Assembly (NCBI GenBank): GCA_030682255.1
Contig: JAUXOK010000023.1
Coordinates: 1-64,000, forward strand
Source of the DNA: Bacteroidota bacterium
GTDB taxonomy: Bacteria; Bacteroidota; Bacteroidia; NS11-12g; UBA955
Reading direction: 5' to 3'
DNA: 64,000 nucleotides
Position 1 is the stretch's first letter, and each line of letters opens with the position of its first letter. A program made the position numbers and the translations under genes. The notes beneath the pieces are model-generated. The model worked only from the letters and a program-made list of their open reading frames with translations. It was not told where the DNA came from and did not search any database. Below, piece after piece: positions 51,591 through 60,782 of the stretch.

Positions 51591-52142
51591 ATGATTCAAA
51601 CTACTCAACTCAATACTTTTAATAATCAAAGCTTTAATGTTGGTGCGTCCAGAATCAAAATGATGGTTTGGTATTTATGTAATCAACTTTTTTTTAGGTC
51701 GATGATTCATTCTTATCAATTAAAAATTTTTTTACTAAAAATATTTGGGGCTCAAGTTGGACATAATGTTATTATCAAACCTCATGTTAACATCAAATAT
51801 CCTTGGAAATTAATAATTGGTAATGATGTTTGGATAGGCGAATCGGTATGGATCGATAATCTAGCCCAAGTTCAAATTGGCAACAATGTTTGTATTTCGC
51901 AAGGCGCTTTTTTACTAACAGGTAATCATAACTATAAAAAAAGCAGTTTTGATTTAATGATAGGTAACATTATTTTAGAGGATGGTGTTTGGATAGGCGC
52001 TAAAAGTATTGTTGGTCCCAATGTTATCTGCAAAAGTCACAGTGTTTTATCTGTGATGAGTTTTGCAAATAAAAATTTAGAATCCTACAAAATTTACAGA
52101 GGCAATCCAGCTGAAATAATTAAAGATCGAATTTTTGAATAA
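51591..52142 (+). CDS. WcaF-like sugar O-acetyltransferase (left-handed beta helix)
   Basis: A 183-residue hexapeptide acetyltransferase: a helical N-terminus, then repeats such as VGHNVII, IGNDVWI and IGNNVCI, the catalytic-type histidine in LLTGNHNYKKSSFDL near residue 121, then DGVWIGAKSIV. This matches the WcaF family of O-acetyltransferases. It overlaps the following GT2 gene by 8 bp. Confidence 0.85.
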   Translation: MIQTTQLNTFNNQSFNVGASRIKMMVWYLCNQLFFRSMIHSYQLKIFLLKIFGAQVGHNVIIKPHVNIKYPWKLIIGNDVWIGESVWIDNLAQVQIGNNVCISQGAFLLTGNHNYKKSSFDLMIGNIILEDGVWIGAKSIVGPNVICKSHSVLSVMSFANKNLESYKIYRGNPAEIIKDRIFE

Positions 52143-52887
52143 TCCTAAGGTTTCTATAATTACCATTTGTTTTAATGCCGAAAATACCATTTCGGATACC
52201 ATTCAGTCTGTCATCAATCAGACGTATCAAAATATTGAATACATCATAGTTGATGGCGCTTCAAAAGATCAAACTTTAAATATCATTAATTCTTTTTCAT
52301 CTCCTATGATAAAAATAATTAGCGAGCCTGATAAAGGATTGTATGATGCTCTCAATAAAGGTTTTAAAATAGCATCAGGAGATATTGTTGCAGCTTTGCA
52401 TGCTGATGATTTGTATGCTTCTAATCAAGTTATTGCCGATGTTGTAGAGTTATTTCTAACCCATCAAACCGATGCGGTTTCTACTTCTGTTCATATTTTC
52501 AAAAACGATGATTTTCAAAAACCTTATCGCAAGTATTCGGCCAATAAATTTAAAACTTGGCAATTGAGAATGGGAATTCAACCTCCTCATCCCGGCTTTT
52601 TTATCTCAAAGCAAGCCTTGCTCAAAGTAGGATATTTCGATATCAAGTATAAAATTAGTGGTGATTTTGATTGGTTACTTAGAGCAATTAAAGTTCATCG
52701 TTTGCGTATTTTTTATTCACCTTATGTCAGCGTTTGGATGAGAGATGGAGGTATCAGTTCTTCGGGTTGGAAGAGTAAGGTTTTAATGAATCAAGAGGAT
52801 TTGGATGCTTTGAAAAAAAATGGATTTTACAGCAATTTGCCCTACATTTATTTGAAATATCTAATCAAAATATTTCAAATGTTTTAG
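52135..52887 (+). CDS. GT2 family glycosyltransferase (WcaE/WcaA-like)
   Basis: A 250-residue GT-A enzyme with ITICFNAENTISDTIQSV near residue 8, VDGASKDQTL near residue 40, GLYDALNKGFKIASGDIV near residue 69 and HADDLY, then SGDFDWLLRA near residue 181. These are hallmarks of the WcaE-type GT2 subgroup. The start is TTG 52135, overlapping the acetyltransferase gene. It is the last polysaccharide gene; its stop overlaps the convergent cysS end by 4 bp. Confidence 0.83.
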   Translation: MNNPKVSIITICFNAENTISDTIQSVINQTYQNIEYIIVDGASKDQTLNIINSFSSPMIKIISEPDKGLYDALNKGFKIASGDIVAALHADDLYASNQVIADVVELFLTHQTDAVSTSVHIFKNDDFQKPYRKYSANKFKTWQLRMGIQPPHPGFFISKQALLKVGYFDIKYKISGDFDWLLRAIKVHRLRIFYSPYVSVWMRDGGISSSGWKSKVLMNQEDLDALKKNGFYSNLPYIYLKYLIKIFQMF

Positions 52888-54359
52888 TTCAAACTAAAAG
52901 TAGTACCGTCTTTTCCGTCTTTTAATTGAATACCTAAAGTTATTAATTTATTTCTAATTTCATCTGATAAAGCATAGTCCTTTTTTATTTTTGCTTCATG
53001 CCTAATATCTATGAGCAACTGCATTAATCCATCCAAATGTTGCGAATTAGAATTGCTTTCATTTGCTAAGCCTAATATGTCAAATACAAAAGAATGATAA
53101 ATATTTTTTAATAAGTCAAACTCTTTACTGTTAATACTTTGTGTATCACTACTTAAATTATTTATTAATGTCACCATTTCAAATAAAGTTGCTATTAAGA
53201 TAGGTGTATTTAAATCTTCATTCAACGCTTCAAAACATCTTTTTTGAAAACTTTCAATGTTTAAATCAGAAGAGTTTTCAGTTGGTTTAATGGTTTGTAA
53301 TGTTGTGTAAGCCGTCATCAATCTATGAAGTCCTTTTTCTGCGGCAATTAAGGCTTGATTGCTAAAATCTAAAGTGCCTCTGTAATGGGCTTGTAAAACA
53401 AAAAACTTCAAAGTCATTGGAGAATATGCTTTTTCAAGCAAAGGGCTGTTCCCTTTGAAAAAATCTTGCATAGATATGCCATTGTTTAAAGATTTTGCCA
53501 TTTTTTGCCCATTGATGGTAATCATATTATGATGCATCCAAATATTGGCGGGAGATTGATGACTGCATGCCACCGATTGTGCTATTTCTGATTCGTGGTG
53601 CGGAAACAATAAATCCATACCACCTCCATGAATATCAAAAGTGCTTCCTAAATATTTTTTACTCATAGCCGAACATTCTATGTGCCAACCAGGAAATCCC
53701 TTACCCCACGGGCTACTCCACTGCATGATATGTTCTTGACTTGCTTTTTTCCACAATGCAAAATCATTGGCATTTCTCTTCTCATTTTGACCTTCTAATT
53801 CTCTCGAATCATTACCTGCTCCTGCAATTAAGTCGTCTAAAATTCTACCAGATAATTTGCCATATTCGTTGGTTTTGCTGTATTTTATAACATCAAAATA
53901 AACTGATCCATTTGCTTCGTAAGCAAACCCATTTTCAATAATGGTTTGAATCATTTCTATTTGTTCGATAATATGTCCACTCGCCCTTGGTTCAATCGAT
54001 GCGGGCAATACATTTAATTGCTGCAACATCAAATGATAGCTGTCTGTATAAAATTGTGCAATCTCCATTGGCTCTAATTGTTCTAATTTTGCTTTTTTAG
54101 CAACTTTATCATCGCCATCATCACCATCATTTACTAAATGACCAACATCCGTAACATTTCTTACAAACCTAACTTTATACCCTAAATGATTCAAATACCT
54201 ATGCAAAACATCAAATACGATTGGTCCCCTTGCATGGCCAAGATGTGGATGACCATAAACCGTTGGTCCGCAAACATAAATACCTACTAATGGCGGGTTA
54301 ATAGCTTGAAAATCAACTATTTTTTTGGTATATGTATTGTACAATTTTAATACTTGCAT
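52884..54359 (-). CDS. cysS: Cysteinyl-tRNA synthetase
   Basis: A 491-residue class I synthetase: the zinc ligand and signature CGPTVYGHPHLGHAR (C30, HLGH at 39-42), HIECSAM with zinc ligands, HGGGMDLLFPHHE, and the KMSKS counterpart KMAKS. It ligates cysteine to tRNA(Cys). ATG 54359 is preferred over the in-frame ATG at 54378-54380, because a TAGATTTG -7 box covers the latter. It marks the end of the polysaccharide locus and the start of housekeeping genes. Confidence 0.95.
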   Translation of the reverse strand: MQVLKLYNTYTKKIVDFQAINPPLVGIYVCGPTVYGHPHLGHARGPIVFDVLHRYLNHLGYKVRFVRNVTDVGHLVNDGDDGDDKVAKKAKLEQLEPMEIAQFYTDSYHLMLQQLNVLPASIEPRASGHIIEQIEMIQTIIENGFAYEANGSVYFDVIKYSKTNEYGKLSGRILDDLIAGAGNDSRELEGQNEKRNANDFALWKKASQEHIMQWSSPWGKGFPGWHIECSAMSKKYLGSTFDIHGGGMDLLFPHHESEIAQSVACSHQSPANIWMHHNMITINGQKMAKSLNNGISMQDFFKGNSPLLEKAYSPMTLKFFVLQAHYRGTLDFSNQALIAAEKGLHRLMTAYTTLQTIKPTENSSDLNIESFQKRCFEALNEDLNTPILIATLFEMVTLINNLSSDTQSINSKEFDLLKNIYHSFVFDILGLANESNSNSQHLDGLMQLLIDIRHEAKIKKDYALSDEIRNKLITLGIQLKDGKDGTTFSLN

Positions 54360-54377
54360 GACTCTATCGAAAGATTG

Positions 54378-54385
54378 CAAATCTA
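54378..54385 (-). promoter_or_regulatory. cysS promoter, -7 box TAGATTTG
   Basis: It matches TAnnTTTG on the minus strand, 19 bp before ATG 54359. It overlaps the alternative upstream ATG and so decides the start. Confidence 0.6.
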
Positions 54386-54399
54386 ATATAAAAAATACC

Positions 54400-54407
54400 T
54401 ATTTTTG
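54400..54407 (+). promoter_or_regulatory. Promoter of the chaperone operon, -7 box TATTTTTG
   Basis: A TAnnTTTG match 17 bp before ATG 54424, divergent from the cysS box. Confidence 0.55.
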
Positions 54408-54423
54408 TAAGCTATATTTTAAA

Positions 54424-56457
54424 ATGAACACTATATTTATGAGACGAATTTTATCTTTATTGATTATTATTCAATTTTCTTTTCAATTATCTGCACAAAA
54501 AAAAGTTAAAGACACTGTTTTATTTACCTACGGTCCAAATCAAGTTTCCGTTCAAGAATTTAGAAAAGGGTTTACCAAAAACGAAAAACAAGGCGTTAAA
54601 CACAAGCCAGAAGAGGTAGACGACTATCTAAATCTTTACAAGAAATTTAAACTCAAAGTTCAAGATGCTTATGATAATGGTTTAAGTAACACAGAAGATT
54701 TTAAAACAGAATTAGCCTCATACCGCAAACAAATTGCTAAACCTTATTTAACGGATAGAGTTGTTAACGAGCAATTAATCAATGAAGCTTATGTTAGAAT
54801 GCAAAATGAAGTTAACGCCAGTCATATTTTAATTTTTATTAGCAATGATGCCTTACCTGCCGATACACTCATTGCATTCAATAAAATTAAAGCCATTAGA
54901 ACTGAAATTTTATCTGGCAAAATTAATTTTGATAATGCTGCTGTTCAGTATAGTGAAGACCCAACAGCCAAAGACAACAAAGGTAGTCTAGGATATTTTA
55001 GCGCATTTCAAATGATTTATGAATTTGAAAATGCTGCTTTTAATACACCTGTTGGAGAAATATCAGCACCTGTTAGAACCCAATTTGGTTATCACTTAGT
55101 AAAAGTTAATGATAAAAGACCTTCAAAAGGTGAATTAACCGTTAGGCATATCATGATTCAAACTAATCCAAAACCAGGCTTAGAAGAATTGGAAGAGGCG
55201 CAAGCAAAAATTAACGAAGTTTATAAAAAACTGCAATTGGGAGAAAAGTTTGAGCAATTGGTTCAACAATATTCAGAAGATGCCAATACGGTTATAAAAA
55301 ATGGGGAAATGGCACCATTCACTATGACTAACTCTCGTTTGCCAGAAAATTTCAAAAAAATCGCTTTTGATTTGCTAAATGATGGCGATTATTCTAGACC
55401 TATTCAAACCCAAGGTGGTTTTCATATCATTAAAAGAGTATCATTAAAACCAATGCCTTCACTTGAGGATAGCAAATCTGCAATTCTTAGTAAAATTAAC
55501 AGAGATAGTAGACAATACAAAAATACTTTAGCTGTTTATAAAAAAGCATCTAATTACTATAAGGTTAAAGAAAATAAAAAAGCATCTAACACATTGTATG
55601 CCTTAATTGATTCTTCTATCTTAAATGGCACTTACGTTCATCCTGAAAATGCTACTTCAGGCAAACAAAAAAAACTATACAACACGGTTTTATTCACCCT
55701 TCAAAAAGTTAAAAAAAGTTACACGGTTTCAGATTTTTCTAAATGGTTGGTTGAAGTTCAAAAACCAAGTAATTCAAAATCAGTTAAAGGTGCCATAGAT
55801 AATTATTTTAATGCCTACAGAATGAATACTGTGATGGATTATTATGAAGAAGATTTAGAAAACATCAATGATACTTTTGCTAACCTCTATAAAGAATACA
55901 AGGAGGGAATTCTTTTATTTTCTTTAACCGATAAAAACGTATGGACCAAAAGTGTTGAAGACAGCACTGGATTAAAAGATTTTTATAACAAAAATGCTTC
56001 AAAATATCAATTCAAAGATAGATATGACGCTACGATATTTAAATGCGCAAACAAAGCTGTAGCTGATGCTATCAAAAAAGATTTAGAAGCCGGTATTACC
56101 ATCGATTCTATTCTAAGAAAACAAAACAAGTTAAATCCACTGAATGTGGCTAGCCCGAAAACAGGGAAATTTGAAAAAGGTGATGATTTTTATGCCAACA
56201 ATATATTTGAAGCTAATCAAAATGATATTAAATATTTAACCTTCGAAGATCCTAAAACGCCCGGTTCATATATTGTAATTCAAGTTCATCAGTTTATTCC
56301 TCAAGGTCAAAAAAACTTAAGTGAAGCGAGAGGTTTAATCATCAGCGATTATCAAAATTATTTAGAAAACTTGTGGATTGAGTCTTTAATGATTAAATAT
56401 CCTATTAAAGTAGACGAATCAGTATACAATACACTAAAATCTAGTTTGACACGTTAA
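54424..56457 (+). CDS. Exported parvulin-type peptidyl-prolyl isomerase with two PpiC domains
   Basis: A 677-residue protein with a cleavable signal peptide (MRRILSLLIIIQFSFQLSA, residues 6-24), an N-terminal chaperone helix region, and two rotamase domains: one at about 130-235 (NASHILIF ... LGYFSAFQMIYEFE ... FGYHLVKV) and one at about 240-345 (VRHIMIQT ... GGFHIIKR). A long C-terminal part of about 330 residues follows, without a recognised domain. It should work in the periplasm on outer-membrane protein folding, as SurA and PpiD do. Starts at 54424 or 54439 are both possible. Confidence 0.85.
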   Translation: MNTIFMRRILSLLIIIQFSFQLSAQKKVKDTVLFTYGPNQVSVQEFRKGFTKNEKQGVKHKPEEVDDYLNLYKKFKLKVQDAYDNGLSNTEDFKTELASYRKQIAKPYLTDRVVNEQLINEAYVRMQNEVNASHILIFISNDALPADTLIAFNKIKAIRTEILSGKINFDNAAVQYSEDPTAKDNKGSLGYFSAFQMIYEFENAAFNTPVGEISAPVRTQFGYHLVKVNDKRPSKGELTVRHIMIQTNPKPGLEELEEAQAKINEVYKKLQLGEKFEQLVQQYSEDANTVIKNGEMAPFTMTNSRLPENFKKIAFDLLNDGDYSRPIQTQGGFHIIKRVSLKPMPSLEDSKSAILSKINRDSRQYKNTLAVYKKASNYYKVKENKKASNTLYALIDSSILNGTYVHPENATSGKQKKLYNTVLFTLQKVKKSYTVSDFSKWLVEVQKPSNSKSVKGAIDNYFNAYRMNTVMDYYEEDLENINDTFANLYKEYKEGILLFSLTDKNVWTKSVEDSTGLKDFYNKNASKYQFKDRYDATIFKCANKAVADAIKKDLEAGITIDSILRKQNKLNPLNVASPKTGKFEKGDDFYANNIFEANQNDIKYLTFEDPKTPGSYIVIQVHQFIPQGQKNLSEARGLIISDYQNYLENLWIESLMIKYPIKVDESVYNTLKSSLTR

Positions 56458-56464
56458 CCATTCA

Positions 56465-57325
56465 TTGTCTATTTTCTTTAAATATCTAGTTGTTTCAGGC
56501 TTTTTGCTCTTTGCACTTTCGTGTGGAAAGATTAATGGTTCAAAAAATAAGGATGTTTTAGTAGCCTATAAAGGAGTTGAATTAACTAAAGAAGATATTC
56601 CTGAAGATATTTTAAATAAATTTAGCGAAGGGGATAGCTTAGGCCTTTTGAAATCCTACATCGATAAGTGGCTTGAAAATCAAATTCTTATCAATGCAGC
56701 TGAAGAAAACCTTTCTGCAGAAGAAAAAAATAAAGATAAACTGATAAACGATTACAGAAACTCTCTCTTAATTTTTGAGTTTCATCAAAAGCTTGTAAAT
56801 GATAGATTAGACACTGCTGTTTCAGAAAAAGAAATTTTAGATTTCTACACAGAAAACAGCAATAATTTTGTGCTTAAAAAAAACATCGTTAAAATTAGAT
56901 ATCTAAAAATTCCTAAAAAAAGTGCTGATTTAGTTAAAATCAAAAAACTACTTCAAAATCCTTCTTCAGAAAATGACGAATCACTCAAGCGATATGCTGA
57001 AGAAATAGCCCTTAATTTTTACTTAGATAGCAATTGGCTTTATTTAGATGATATAACCAAAGAAATTCCATTGAATGAAAACTACAATCAACAGCGTTTC
57101 TTAAGTAATAACAAATACATTCAGTTAGAAGAAAATGATGTTCTATATTTACTCTATATCATAGATTTTAGAATTAAAAACAGTCCTTCTCCTATTGAAT
57201 TTGAAAAAGAAAAAGTGAAAGATATTTTGTTATATAACCGTAAACTGAAACTATTAACTAAAACTCAAGAAGAACTATTTAAAAAAGCTTTGGAAAAAGG
57301 CGACATAAAATATTATTTAAAATAA
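56465..57325 (+). CDS. Lipoprotein, SurA-N/PPIase-like without a rotamase domain
   Basis: A 286-residue lipoprotein: a hydrophobic leader and the lipobox LFALSCGK (Cys about residue 20). The region VLVAYKGVELTKEDIPEDIL resembles the opening of SurA-N/PpiC proteins, and the rest is helical. No full rotamase motif is seen. The start is TTG 56465, 7 bp after the upstream stop. Lying between two parvulin genes, it is probably a partner in outer-membrane protein biogenesis. Confidence 0.7.
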   Translation: MSIFFKYLVVSGFLLFALSCGKINGSKNKDVLVAYKGVELTKEDIPEDILNKFSEGDSLGLLKSYIDKWLENQILINAAEENLSAEEKNKDKLINDYRNSLLIFEFHQKLVNDRLDTAVSEKEILDFYTENSNNFVLKKNIVKIRYLKIPKKSADLVKIKKLLQNPSSENDESLKRYAEEIALNFYLDSNWLYLDDITKEIPLNENYNQQRFLSNNKYIQLEENDVLYLLYIIDFRIKNSPSPIEFEKEKVKDILLYNRKLKLLTKTQEELFKKALEKGDIKYYLK

Positions 57326-57336
57326 GCACAAATAGC

Positions 57337-58686
57337 ATGAAATCATTTCAAATAGGTATATTATTTCTATTATTAATTTTTGGTAATTTCCTCAATGGTC
57401 AAAATAAACCTCAAATTATTGACGAGGTGATTGCTGTTGTTGGCAATACTCCCATTCTACGCTCTGAATTAGAAGTATTAATTACTCAACTCGATCCTGA
57501 CATTGAAGTTACTGAAGAGGTAAAATGTGACATGTTCCAAAAATTACTCATCAATAAAATGTTAGTACATCAAGCCGAAATTGATAGTATTCCATTAACA
57601 GATCAAGAAGTTGAAGATAGAATAGATAATAACCTCCGTTTTTTTGAACGTCAGATGAATAGCAGAGCCAATGTTGAAAAATATTTGGGTATGACGGTAG
57701 GGGAATATAAAAAACAAATTTTTCACAAACTGAAAGCACAAATGTTGATGGAAAAAATGGAGCAAAGCATTAGAGCTGATATTAAAATTACACCTAAAGA
57801 AGTTAGAGATTACTACAACAGAATACCACAAGACAGTTTGCCTTATATTTCATCTGAGGTGGAGGTTTCTCAAATTGTTATAAAACCCAAATATTCTAAA
57901 GAGGCCATCGAAATTGCTCGAGAACAAATTGCCTTGCTTAAAGAAAGAATTTTAGCTGGCGAAAGTTTTGCTCGTTTGGCTGGTTATTACAGCGAAGACC
58001 CTGGAAGTAAATCCCAAGGCGGTTTATTACCAGAATTTGGAAGAGGTGAAATGGTACCAGAATTTGAAAGAACTGCTTTTTCGCTTCAAATTGATAGCAT
58101 GTCAGATATTATTGAAACTCCTTATGGCTTTCACGTTTTATTACTTGTTGATAAAAGAGGTGAAAGGGTTAAAGTTAGACATATTTTAATCAGACCCATT
58201 TTGATGGAAGATGATTTGAATATTGCAAGTCAAAAAGCAGATTCTATTTATCAATTGGTTCAATCAGGTAAAATAACTTGGTGCGAAGCCGTGAAACAAT
58301 TTTCTGATGATGATGAAACTAAACCTTTTTGCGGTTATTTGCTCGATCAAAACATTGGCACACAACGCATTCCTTTTGATTATCTGGATAAAGACATTGC
58401 TAGAAGCGTTTCTGAAATGAAAATTGGGCAATATGCCGAACCTTCTTTAACAAAAGCGCCTGATGGCTCGCCATATTATAGAATGTTGTTTTTGAAAGAT
58501 GAAACCAAGCCTCACATTGCAAATTTGGAACAAGATTGGCAAAGAATACAAGCGATGGCATTGGAAGATAAGAAAGATAGACAGATGGACGCTTGGGCAG
58601 AGAAAAAAAGAAAAGAAACTTATATTTACATCAAACCAAATTATTTGGTTTGTGGGTATTTTAATGATTGGATAACTAAGAAATAA
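57337..58686 (+). CDS. surA: SurA-like periplasmic chaperone/peptidyl-prolyl isomerase
   Basis: A 449-residue exported protein: a signal peptide (about residues 1-21), a SurA N-terminal domain with DEVIAVVGNTPILRSELE near residue 28, and two rotamase domains (about 175-275: VEVSQIVIKP ... GGLLPEFGRGEMVPEFE ... YGFHVLLL; and about 280-385: VRHILIRP ... ). The order SurA-N, PPIase, PPIase matches SurA. It should escort outer-membrane proteins. It is third in the chaperone operon. Confidence 0.87.
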   Translation: MKSFQIGILFLLLIFGNFLNGQNKPQIIDEVIAVVGNTPILRSELEVLITQLDPDIEVTEEVKCDMFQKLLINKMLVHQAEIDSIPLTDQEVEDRIDNNLRFFERQMNSRANVEKYLGMTVGEYKKQIFHKLKAQMLMEKMEQSIRADIKITPKEVRDYYNRIPQDSLPYISSEVEVSQIVIKPKYSKEAIEIAREQIALLKERILAGESFARLAGYYSEDPGSKSQGGLLPEFGRGEMVPEFERTAFSLQIDSMSDIIETPYGFHVLLLVDKRGERVKVRHILIRPILMEDDLNIASQKADSIYQLVQSGKITWCEAVKQFSDDDETKPFCGYLLDQNIGTQRIPFDYLDKDIARSVSEMKIGQYAEPSLTKAPDGSPYYRMLFLKDETKPHIANLEQDWQRIQAMALEDKKDRQMDAWAEKKRKETYIYIKPNYLVCGYFNDWITKK

Positions 58687-58696
58687 TTTTTGATAA

Positions 58697-59650
58697 ATGA
58701 GCGATATTCAAACAGCTGAAAAGTTTACACAGAAATACAACGAAATTAAAAGAGAAATTGCAACGGTTATTGTTGGTCAACACGAGGCAGTAGATGGTGT
58801 CCTAATCTCATTGTTTTGCAACAGCCACTCACTTTTAGTGGGTGTGCCTGGTTTGGCAAAAACATTGTTGATTAAAACCATTTCTGAAGTCTTAGATTTA
58901 AAGTTTAATCGTATTCAGTTTACACCAGATTTAATGCCTGGAGATATCACTGGAAACGAAATTTTGGATGAAAGCCGTAACTTTAAATTTGTTAAAGGTC
59001 CGTTGTTTGCTAACATCGTTTTAGCAGACGAAATCAATAGAACGCCTCCTAAAACTCAAGCAGCTCTTTTAGAAGCCATGCAAGAAAGAAACGTCACCGT
59101 TGGTGGTAAAGCCTATCCTTTGGATAGTCCATTCTTTGTATTGGCAACACAAAATCCAATTGAGCAAGAGGGAACATACCCATTGCCTGAAGCTCAATTA
59201 GACAGGTTTATGTTTAATTTGGTTTTGGGTTATCCTACTTTCGAAGAAGAGTTAAGCATTGTTAGAAACACCACTGGAAACATTAAAAACCATCCTAAGA
59301 AAATTTTAAATGCTGATGAAATATTAGCGTTTCAGGATTTGGTAAGAAAAGCGCCTGTTGCCGACAATGTGTTGTCTTATGCAGTGGAATTGGTTAGCAA
59401 AACCAGACCCAACACGCCAAAAGCCACTGCAAAAGTGAATGAATTTATTAGCTATGGTGCTGGACCAAGAGCAGGTCAGTTTTTGATTCTTGGAGCCAAA
59501 TGTCATGCCTTATTAAATGGTAAATTATCGCCCGATATTGAAAATGTAAAAGCAATTGCCTGCGATGTGTTAAGACACCGTTTGGTAAAAAACTATAAGG
59601 CAGAAGCCGAAGGTTTAAGTGTAGATGATATTGTAAAAGGATTGCTTTAA
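58697..59650 (+). CDS. MoxR family AAA+ ATPase
   Basis: A 317-residue AAA+ protein with Walker A GVPGLAKT (residues 49-56), Walker B VLADEINR near residue 110, TQNPIEQEGTYPLPEAQLDR (sensor and arginine region) near residue 152 and a C-terminal lid. MoxR ATPases usually act with DUF58 and von Willebrand-type partners; none follows here, since the next gene is on the opposite strand. Its last 36 bp overlap the convergent ribD end. Confidence 0.9.
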   Translation: MSDIQTAEKFTQKYNEIKREIATVIVGQHEAVDGVLISLFCNSHSLLVGVPGLAKTLLIKTISEVLDLKFNRIQFTPDLMPGDITGNEILDESRNFKFVKGPLFANIVLADEINRTPPKTQAALLEAMQERNVTVGGKAYPLDSPFFVLATQNPIEQEGTYPLPEAQLDRFMFNLVLGYPTFEEELSIVRNTTGNIKNHPKKILNADEILAFQDLVRKAPVADNVLSYAVELVSKTRPNTPKATAKVNEFISYGAGPRAGQFLILGAKCHALLNGKLSPDIENVKAIACDVLRHRLVKNYKAEAEGLSVDDIVKGLL

Positions 59651-60658
59651 ATAATCATCTTTATCCAATCTTACAACTTCAAAATCTTGTTTAGAAATCA
59701 CAGGTGCTTTAATGCCATTGCCCAAAACCAATGCGTGAGACTTAAATATCCTTATTTCATCCATTAAATTGGCATTGATAAAACTGTTTAACAAAGCAGC
59801 ACCACCCTCCACCACTACACTCTGCATATGCTGCTGATATAAGGCATCTAAAACTTCCTGCAAGTTTTGGGTGTCATTGATTTTGATACATTGAATCGCA
59901 CCATCAATTTCATTTTTTAATAGATTGATGACCATGGTTGTCTGCTTTTGATTATAAAAATGAAAAGTACCTTTTTGTAGCGATACTAGTTGACTGTCTA
60001 ACACAATTCTAATGGGGTCTTTGCCTGCTACCAAGCGTGTGTTAAGTTGGGGATTGTCTGTCATCAAGGTGTTTTTACCAATCAGGTAGGCATCTTCTTC
60101 ACTTCGCCATTGATGATTCAGCGTTTGTGCCATGATGCCACTGATAGCTGCATGTTGCTTGTTGTATAAAAAACCATCAGCCGATTCTGCCCATTTTAGA
60201 ATAATGTAAGGTCTTTTTTTAAGATGATAAGTAAAAAAGCGTTTGTTTAAATCCATGCAAACCTCCTTTAAAACATCTTCTACAACCTCTATGCCGGCAT
60301 CTTTCAGTTTTTGAATGCCAGTACCATTCACCATAGAGAAAGGGTCTTTACAACCCACCACAACCCTCTTAACCTGATGTTTCACCAACAAATCTGCACA
60401 AGGTGGTGTTTTGCCATAGTGATTGCAGGGTTCTAGCGACACATAAACGGTAGCATCTTTGAGCAAACTTTTGTCTTTAACCGCCTGAATGGCATTCACC
60501 TCAGCATGGGCTTCGCCATATTTTTGATGAAAGCCTTCGCCAATTATTTCATTTTGATACACCACCACACACCCCACCATGGGATTTGGCGAAACCAAAC
60601 CCAATCCCTTTTGTGCCAATTGCACACATCTTTGCATGTATGTTTCGTGAGAAAACAT
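59615..60658 (-). CDS. ribD: Bifunctional riboflavin biosynthesis deaminase/reductase RibD
   Basis: A 347-residue protein. The N-terminal deaminase domain has HAEVNAIQ near residue 48 and the zinc cysteines in EPCNHYGKTPPC near residue 75; the C-terminal reductase domain has LKWAESADGF near residue 163, DNPQLNTR and VVEGGAALLNSF near residue 284. It catalyses the second and third steps of riboflavin synthesis. ATG 60658 is chosen; the TTG seven residues or so upstream overlaps the -7 box TATTTTTG (60665-60672), so the mRNA is nearly leaderless. Confidence 0.93.
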   Translation of the reverse strand: MFSHETYMQRCVQLAQKGLGLVSPNPMVGCVVVYQNEIIGEGFHQKYGEAHAEVNAIQAVKDKSLLKDATVYVSLEPCNHYGKTPPCADLLVKHQVKRVVVGCKDPFSMVNGTGIQKLKDAGIEVVEDVLKEVCMDLNKRFFTYHLKKRPYIILKWAESADGFLYNKQHAAISGIMAQTLNHQWRSEEDAYLIGKNTLMTDNPQLNTRLVAGKDPIRIVLDSQLVSLQKGTFHFYNQKQTTMVINLLKNEIDGAIQCIKINDTQNLQEVLDALYQQHMQSVVVEGGAALLNSFINANLMDEIRIFKSHALVLGNGIKAPVISKQDFEVVRLDKDDYLKQSFYNIIYT

Positions 60659-60664
60659 GGTGAG

Positions 60665-60672
60665 CAAAAATA
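60665..60672 (-). promoter_or_regulatory. ribD promoter, -7 box TATTTTTG
   Basis: A TAnnTTTG match on the minus strand, only 7 bp upstream of the ATG at 60658, implying a leaderless or almost leaderless transcript. Confidence 0.5.
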
Positions 60673-60782
60673 ATACTAATGAGGATTATAAAATATGCTA
60701 ATATTTAATAACTCATTATTGATTTTTCCTAAAATTATTTAATAGTTGTCGGTGTCACATTCTATTTATTTTACTATACTCA

